In this document: in pieces, positions 59,032 to 64,000 of the stretch
Numbering within the stretch: position 1 is the stretch's first letter
How the letters are laid out: every line of letters starts with the position of its first letter
NCBI RefSeq assembly: GCF_002924445.1
Contig: NZ_PIGG01000065.1
Location: 124,001 to 188,000 of the forward strand
DNA length: 64,000 nt
From: Minwuia thermotolerans
GTDB lineage: Bacteria > Pseudomonadota > Alphaproteobacteria > Minwuiales > Minwuiaceae
Direction of reading: 5' to 3'
Program-made: the position numbers and the translations under genes
The notes under the pieces: model-generated
What the model was told of the DNA's origin: nothing
The model's database searches: none
Seen by the model: only the letters and a program-made list of their open reading frames with translations

Positions 59032-59946
59032 ATGGAATGGGGCATTCATCTGCCGCATCTGGGGCGGAACGTCGACCGACGGACACTGACCGGCTTCGCA
59101 CGCGAAGCCGAGCGGCTGGGCTGCCATTCGGCCTGGGTCAGCGACCACATCTGCTGGCCGGCCGAGTTCGCATCGAAATATCCCTACAGCAAGGACGGCT
59201 CCTTCGGCCCTTCGCCGGACATGAGCTGGCTGGACGCCATCAGCACCCTGACCTTTGTCGCGGCCTGCACGGAAAAGATCCGGCTCGGTACGACGGTGCT
59301 GATCCTGCCCTACCGGCCGCCGGTACAGACGGCGAAACAGATAGCCACTCTGGACGTCCTTTCCGAAGGCCGGGTCATTCTGGGCGCCGGCGTTGGCTGG
59401 ATGGCAGAGGAGGCGGCCGTTCTCGGCATGCCATGGGACCTCCGCGGGCGGCGGACGGACGAGCAACTCGAGATCTTCCGGACGCTGTTCGAGGATGCGG
59501 CGCCTAGGTTCCAGGGCGAGTTCTACCAGTTTCCCGAAGTCGGCTTCGAGCCGAAACCGGTCCAGAAGCCGCTGCCCATCTGGATCGGCGGCTCCAGCAC
59601 GCCGGCGTTCCGGCGCGTCGCCCGCTACGGACAGGCGTTCCATGCCGCCTTCCAGCCGCGTCCGGTCGTGGCCGACGAATGGCGGCAGTGCCGCGAAGCG
59701 TGCGGGGCGATCGGGCGTGACCCGGACGAACTGACGCTGTCGCTACGTGTCTTCCTGGATCCGGCGAAGGCGATGGAGCCGGAGAAGTCCATCGCCGGCT
59801 CGCCGGAAGAGATGCTGGAGACCATCGGCCGGCTGAAGGAAATCGGGGTCAGTCACATCCTGCTCGATCCGGTCGCCCGCGGCGGCGTGGATGCCCGTCT
59901 GGACGCGCTCCGCGCCTTCATGGAGGACGTCGCGCCGCGCGCCTAG
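59032..59946 (+). CDS. Luciferase-like monooxygenase, F420/FMN-dependent (TIGR03619-like)
   Basis: A 304-residue LLM enzyme. WGIHLPHLGRNVDRRTLTGFA opens the barrel; AEFASKYPYS, LGTTVLILPYRPPVQTAKQ and VILGAGVGWMAEEA are typical, the last being the phosphate-binding strand. The residues fit the subgroup often labelled F420-dependent, though FMN use is as likely in this organism. It diverges from the DMFase-like operon behind a shared palindrome, so it may monooxygenate an amine or amide of that pathway (inference). Its stop interlocks with that of the next gene in CTAG. Confidence 0.85.
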   Translation: MEWGIHLPHLGRNVDRRTLTGFAREAERLGCHSAWVSDHICWPAEFASKYPYSKDGSFGPSPDMSWLDAISTLTFVAACTEKIRLGTTVLILPYRPPVQTAKQIATLDVLSEGRVILGAGVGWMAEEAAVLGMPWDLRGRRTDEQLEIFRTLFEDAAPRFQGEFYQFPEVGFEPKPVQKPLPIWIGGSSTPAFRRVARYGQAFHAAFQPRPVVADEWRQCREACGAIGRDPDELTLSLRVFLDPAKAMEPEKSIAGSPEEMLETIGRLKEIGVSHILLDPVARGGVDARLDALRAFMEDVAPRA

Positions 59947-60188
59947 CTGTCGGTCGGCCGCTCCCCTTCGGCGTCGCTGCGGTGCCGGCGGCGCAACTGC
60001 CAGGCGCGTATGCCGCCCGCCGCCAACAGGACGAGAACGGTCGTGGTGATGATCGGGTTGACCGCGGCGAAGAGGCCGAGCGCGATGACGCCTCCGGCGA
60101 GGGCCGCCAGCAGCACCACGGCGCAGCCGCCCAGAACGATGCCGCCGCCGATGCATCCGGCCATGCCGGTGCCCTCGCCATCCGCCAT
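59943..60188 (-). CDS. Small hypothetical membrane protein
   Basis: An 81-residue protein with two hydrophobic helices (GCIGGGIVLGGCAVVLLAALAGG and ALGLFAAVNPIITTTVLVLLAAGG) and an Arg-rich, acidic-ended tail (RRRHRSDAEGE). ATG at 60188 has GGAGG at the right distance, while the in-frame ATG six bases upstream does not. No family is known to me. It diverges from the sensor kinase gene by 176 bases. Confidence 0.6.
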   Translation of the reverse strand: MADGEGTGMAGCIGGGIVLGGCAVVLLAALAGGVIALGLFAAVNPIITTTVLVLLAAGGIRAWQLRRRHRSDAEGERPTDS

Positions 60189-60364
60189 CTTCATGCCTCC
60201 GTGGCTTCGACCGCCGCCGCCGATCCGATCTTTACCGTCGTGCTGATCCGGGTGACAGGGGCGCTTCCTGATGACGCCGGGTGTGATGCCGGCTTGTTTC
60301 CTGCGCGGTCCTGCATGGCGTAGACTGCATGGAACAACCGGCCGCGACGGCCCGGGAGCATGCA

Positions 60365-62242
60365 ATGGCGGAGGCGGACAGCAAGCGGAAGGCAGGCGCG
60401 CGTCGCCAGCGGGGCGATTCGCTGCGCAGCATGCTGCTTGTCGCCTTCTTCCTGGTCGCTGTCATCCCCGTCGGGCTCCTGGCCTTCTGGACGCAGCGGT
60501 CGGCCTACGAGAAGGAACTCGACGAGGTCAGCGAGCGCCACCTGCTGCTGGCGAAGAACCTGTCGCACGCACTGGACCGCTACGCCCGGGACGTGGAGGC
60601 CGTGTTCCAGCTCTCGATCGCGGCGATGAACGGCGGCACGACCATCGACGGCGGCGTCGCCCGCCTGCTGGTGGAGATGGGTTTCGAGCATGACTGCATC
60701 GTCGACGAGAGGGGCCGGCCCGTCAGCATCATCCTCAATGTCGAGAACCGCGAGGGATACTATACGCCGGCGGAGATCAGCGAACTGCAGGCGACCGCGA
60801 AAGCAGCGGACGGCGACGTGGTCTTCACCGGCGTCAGGGCCAACTGGGCGGGCCAGCCGAAGCTGGTGGTGGTGAGGCAACTCGACGATGGCCGCACTGC
60901 GCTTGGCGTGCTGGGCATGAATTACCTTCTCCGTCTCCAGAAGGAGATCGCCTTCGGCGAACGTGGCCACTCCGCCATTGTCGACCAGTTCGGCCGCGTT
61001 CTGGCGCATCCGAACGAGTCCTGGCGGCTGGAAATGAAGGACATATCGGCCATCCTGCCGGTGGCCCGGATGGTTGCCGGAGAAACCGGCGTCGAGACCT
61101 TCTATTCGCCGGCCATGGAGGCCGACATGATCGCCGGCTTCACCAGCGTCGACAGGACGGGCTGGGGCGTGATGGTGCCGCAGCCGATCCGGGAACTGGA
61201 GCGCCACGCCAACCAGGTTCAGATGGCCTCCCTGCTGATCGGCGCGCTCGGCCTGCTGGCGGCGCTGGCGCTCGCCTGGGTGCTGGCGCGGCATCTTGCG
61301 CGGCCCATCGAGACGGTGGCGGCCGTGGCGCGCGAGGTCGAGGGCGGCAACGCCGAGGCCCGGGTCGAAGGCCTGCCGCAGCCCACGCCACGGGAAATCC
61401 GGTCGCTGTCGGAAGCGTTCAACCGCATGCTCGGCGAAATGCAGCAGTCGGGCGAGCAGCTGCGCATCAAGGCGTACGAGGCCGATCAGGCCAGCCGCGC
61501 CAAGAGCCGCTTCCTCGCCAACATGAGCCATGAACTGCGCACGCCGCTCAGCGCCATCATCGGTTTCGCCGACATCATGGTTGACCGGTTGCTGGGCCCG
61601 GTCGGCAAGGACGGCGCCTATGAGGAGCATGCGCGCTCGATCCGGACCGCCGGGCAGCACCTTCTGCAACTCGTCGACCAGATCCTGCTGCTGACCCGTT
61701 CGGAGGCGGGCCGGCTGGAGCTGCATGTGGAGGAGACGGACGTTGCCGAAAGCATCGGCTTCGCCATCGCGATGGTTGCGCCGATGGCCAGGGACAGGGG
61801 CGTCGAACTGGTGGACGAGACCACAGGCACGCTGCCGGCCCTGTGGTCCGATACCGGCAAGCTGCGTCAGGTGATCATCAACCTGCTGTCCAACGCAGTG
61901 AAGTTCACGGAGGCCGGCGGGCGGGTTCGCGTGAAGGCCGCGCCGGGCGCCGGCGACTGGCCGGTGATAATATCGATCGCCGACACCGGCATCGGCATCG
62001 CCTCCGACGACATGGAGAAGGTGCTCTCGCCCTTCGGCCAGGCCGCCGACAGCTATGACCGCCGTCATGGCGGTATGGGACTGGGGCTGCCGCTCACCCG
62101 GGAACTCGTGACCCTGCTGGGCGGCGAATTCGAGCTCCGCTCCCGCCCCGGGGAGGGGACGGTCGCGCTGGTCCGCCTGCCGCTCGCCGCGCCCCTAGAC
62201 ACCGTCAGCGACGGCCCGGCAGCCACAAACGCGGCCGACTAG
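60365..62242 (+). CDS. Membrane sensor histidine kinase
   Basis: A 625-residue kinase. A first transmembrane helix (residues 20-40), an extracellular dCache-like sensor domain of about 240 residues, a second helix near 285-305 and a HAMP-like linker (REVEGGNAEARVEGLP) precede the HisKA dimerisation helix with H389 in FLANMSHELRTPLSAIIGFAD. The ATPase domain shows the N box LRQVIINLLSNAVKFT, G1 DTGIGIASDD and G2 GGMGLGLPLTREL. GGGAG precedes ATG at 60365. No response regulator is adjacent, so it is an orphan; signal unknown, with ectoine genes next door hinting at osmosensing without proof. Confidence 0.9.
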   Translation: MAEADSKRKAGARRQRGDSLRSMLLVAFFLVAVIPVGLLAFWTQRSAYEKELDEVSERHLLLAKNLSHALDRYARDVEAVFQLSIAAMNGGTTIDGGVARLLVEMGFEHDCIVDERGRPVSIILNVENREGYYTPAEISELQATAKAADGDVVFTGVRANWAGQPKLVVVRQLDDGRTALGVLGMNYLLRLQKEIAFGERGHSAIVDQFGRVLAHPNESWRLEMKDISAILPVARMVAGETGVETFYSPAMEADMIAGFTSVDRTGWGVMVPQPIRELERHANQVQMASLLIGALGLLAALALAWVLARHLARPIETVAAVAREVEGGNAEARVEGLPQPTPREIRSLSEAFNRMLGEMQQSGEQLRIKAYEADQASRAKSRFLANMSHELRTPLSAIIGFADIMVDRLLGPVGKDGAYEEHARSIRTAGQHLLQLVDQILLLTRSEAGRLELHVEETDVAESIGFAIAMVAPMARDRGVELVDETTGTLPALWSDTGKLRQVIINLLSNAVKFTEAGGRVRVKAAPGAGDWPVIISIADTGIGIASDDMEKVLSPFGQAADSYDRRHGGMGLGLPLTRELVTLLGGEFELRSRPGEGTVALVRLPLAAPLDTVSDGPAATNAAD

Positions 62243-63657
62243 GCGGCGCGGCGCAGTTCGGTCGGCTGATTCTCGATGAAGGCGGCGTGGAGCGCCTTGA
62301 TGGCCGGCTGCAGGGCGTCGCGTTCAAAGATGAACTGGACATCGACATTGCGCGGGCCCTGGCTCGCGCCCACCGCCTCCAGATCCGCGCCGGCGATCGC
62401 CTGCAGACCCCGGGTGAGCACGGACAGGCCGTTCAGGTCCCGCCCGATCACCGCGGCCATCGCCATCGGCCGCGCCGAAATGCTGGCGGCGGGGTAGAGC
62501 CCCTGAAGGTCGCGCTCCACGCGGCGCATGGTCTTCAGCGAGGAGTCCAGATAGTGCGTGATGGTGTTGGCGTTCGACACCTTGGAGACGATGCGGACAT
62601 TGTGGCGCTTGAGCACGTCGAGGATCGCCGCGTCGTAGCCCTTGACGCCGACCATGTCCTGCTCGAACAGCTCGAGCGTGATGATGTCGAGGCCGGTGAC
62701 GATCTCGACTGCGGCGGTCTCGGCCGGCTGATCGTCGATCAGAGTCCCCGGATCGCCCGGTTCGAAGGCGTTGGTCACGCGCAGCGGCACGTCCGCCTGG
62801 CGCAGCGTCTTCGCCGCCTTCGGGTGGATCGCTTCCATCCCCATGTTGGAAAGCTGGTCGGCCACGTCGTAGTTGGTCCGGCCCAGCTTGCGCACCGCGT
62901 CCTGCCCGACGATGTTCGGGTCGGCCGAGGAGAGGTGGAACTCCTTGTGGATGATCGCCTCGCGCGCGCCGGTGAGCGCGGCGATGCGGGAGAACGTGAC
63001 CTCCGAGTATCCCCGGTCGAACTCCTTCATCAGGCCGTCCACGCACTGCGCGTAGCCGGTGACGATGGGCATCTCCGACATCGGGTCGACGCCTTTCATC
63101 GCCGAGGTGATCCGCTCATCAAGGCTCATGTCGCCCTCGTCGCGCCATCCGGTCAGGTCGACGCGGCGTGCGTTCACGCCGGCGCGCTGCAGCATCAGCG
63201 TGGTGACGAAGGCCGAATGCGCCTCACCCAGGCCGGAAAGCAGTTCGCGGATCTGCAGCATGTGTTCCGCCAGCCGGAAATGGCCATAGGCGCAGAGCCG
63301 GTGCAGGTCGATCAGGCAGTTGCGTGCGCCTTCGATACGGTCGCGCACGAACTCGTCGGCCCGTTCGACGTCGCCTGCGTGGGAAAGAATCTCCCGGTGC
63401 GCCGACCGCATCGCCTCGGCCACCCGGTCCAGAGCCTCGTGCCAGCCATGGTCGTTGTCGGCGTTGGCGAACCGCGCATAGACGCCCTGCTCGCCGGTCT
63501 TCTTGTGCTCCAGCAGCAGGTTGGTGATGCCGCCGAAGGCGGAGACCACGAAGACACGGCCGTAGGGATCGTCGCCGCCCGAAAGGAACAGCGGTTCAAG
63601 CAATTCGTTGAGGCGGGACATGGAAGTCCCGCCGATCTTTTCGACTGTATGTGGCAT
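62239..63657 (-). CDS. ask: Aspartate kinase of the ectoine-operon type
   Basis: A 472-residue aspartokinase. VEKIGGTSMSRLNELL at the N-terminus is the K-x-G-G-T-S phosphate loop, and the C-terminus holds two ACT domains (EQDMVGVKGYDAAIL, AAVIGRDLNGLSVLTRG). It stands 14 bases downstream of ectC, as in ectABC-ask operons, where this specialised enzyme feeds aspartyl phosphate into ectoine synthesis; distinct from the general LysC. Its stop interlocks with that of the sensor kinase gene in CTAG (62239-62242). Confidence 0.92.
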   Translation of the reverse strand: MPHTVEKIGGTSMSRLNELLEPLFLSGGDDPYGRVFVVSAFGGITNLLLEHKKTGEQGVYARFANADNDHGWHEALDRVAEAMRSAHREILSHAGDVERADEFVRDRIEGARNCLIDLHRLCAYGHFRLAEHMLQIRELLSGLGEAHSAFVTTLMLQRAGVNARRVDLTGWRDEGDMSLDERITSAMKGVDPMSEMPIVTGYAQCVDGLMKEFDRGYSEVTFSRIAALTGAREAIIHKEFHLSSADPNIVGQDAVRKLGRTNYDVADQLSNMGMEAIHPKAAKTLRQADVPLRVTNAFEPGDPGTLIDDQPAETAAVEIVTGLDIITLELFEQDMVGVKGYDAAILDVLKRHNVRIVSKVSNANTITHYLDSSLKTMRRVERDLQGLYPAASISARPMAMAAVIGRDLNGLSVLTRGLQAIAGADLEAVGASQGPRNVDVQFIFERDALQPAIKALHAAFIENQPTELRRAA

Positions 63658-63671
63658 GATACTACTCTGAA

Positions 63672-64000
63672 CTACTTTGCGAATTCGTCTGCCGGCGCAT
63701 AGGAACCGTCTTCGCGATGCACTTCCTTGCCCGTCACCGGCGGGTTGAAGCAGCAGGCCATGACGAGGTCTTCCTCGGCGCGGACGGTGTGGTGGTCGTG
63801 CAGGTTGAGCGCATACATCACGCCCGGCTTGATCTGGTGGGTTTCGCCGGTCCCGAGATCCGTGATCGAGCCGCGGCCCGAGATGCAGTAGACGCTCTCG
63901 AAGTGGTGCTTGTAGTGAAAGGTATGCTCCGAGCCGGCCTTCAGCGTCGTGATGTGGAACGAAAATCCCATCCCGTCGTCGGCCAGCAGCATCCGCACGG
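63672..64000 (-). CDS. ectC: L-ectoine synthase (3' part, runs off the right edge)
   Basis: The visible 108 residues are the C-terminal part of EctC, which cyclises N-acetyl-diaminobutyrate to ectoine, a compatible solute. [36 protein letters not shown] (iron-ligand region: Glu and His of the cupin) and [17 protein letters not shown] are family segments; [14 protein letters not shown] closes the cupin. About 25-30 N-terminal residues are missing beyond position 64000. The upstream genes ectA and ectB are expected just outside. Confidence 0.95.
   Translation of the reverse strand, partial: VRMLLADDGMGFSFHITTLKAGSEHTFHYKHHFESVYCISGRGSITDLGTGETHQIKPGVMYALNLHDHHTVRAEEDLVMACCFNPPVTGKEVHREDGSYAPADEFAK

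Overview
The window is about 64 kb of GC-rich DNA, dense with genes on both strands, with short gaps and many good Shine-Dalgarno sites. It looks chromosomal and alphaproteobacterial. Supporting signs are an IalB-family protein, a CspA-type cold-shock protein, an alphaproteobacterial type of transglutaminase-like protein, paired GCCCGC palindromes, and lifestyle genes typical of marine or soil members of the class (SoxA, ectoine synthesis, Liv and TRAP transporters, P450, BVMO, acyl-CoA enzymes). I cannot name a genus. No rRNA, tRNA, CRISPR array, transposase or phage gene was seen.

Layout. 1-0.5 kb: end of soxA, then two palindromes. 0.5-3.5 kb: flavin reductase, an AT-rich island carrying one orphan secreted or membrane protein (1542-2141), a GNAT acetyltransferase and IalB. 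3.6-10.4 kb: P450, a DinG/XPD-type Fe-S helicase, TerB, PhyH dioxygenase, acyl-CoA dehydrogenase. 10.6-16 kb: a methyltransferase, a phosphoribosyltransferase, the late cobalamin genes cobT-cobU-cobS, and a GH3-like adenylating enzyme. 16.2-23.4 kb: a six-gene operon of AMP-forming acyl-CoA ligase plus a complete Liv-type ABC importer. 23.4-29.6 kb: a ProX-like binding protein, then a TAXI-type TRAP transporter whose receptor gene is frameshifted, divergent from a ThDP enzyme. 29.6-36.4 kb: Atg22-like MFS protein, di-iron ferritin-like protein, methyltransferase, AraC regulator, PfpI, a membrane His-box hydroxylase and a transglutaminase-like protein. 36.5-43.8 kb: small proteins, a cold-shock gene whose start codon reads ATA, a YaiI protein, a halohydrin-dehalogenase-like SDR, YtoQ, a luciferase-like monooxygenase, a SprA-related protease-like protein and a CPA1 antiporter. 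43.8-51.8 kb: VOC protein, GST with an extra domain, BVMO with a near-consensus promoter and strong terminator, amidase/TauD pair, an unknown Cys/His protein, pirin. 51.9-60.2 kb: MscS, acyl-CoA carboxyltransferase, then an operon of a dimethylformamidase-like subunit, thioesterase, GrdB-like protein and formate/nitrite channel, divergent from a luciferase-like monooxygenase. 60.2-64 kb: sensor kinase, then the 3' end of an ectoine operon (ectC and ectoine-type aspartate kinase).

How it fits together. The gene set suggests a heterotrophic, osmotically flexible bacterium that imports organic acids and amides, activates them to CoA esters, and oxidises unusual substrates with flavin, heme and non-heme iron oxygenases. 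Osmotic functions lie at the right end (ectoine genes) and in the middle (ProX, MscS, antiporter). The observations most worth following are the halohydrin-dehalogenase fingerprint at 38519-39184, the amide/formate module at 54.5-59.9 kb with its palindromic operator, the ATA start of the cold-shock gene, the TAXI receptor frameshift and the AT-rich island.
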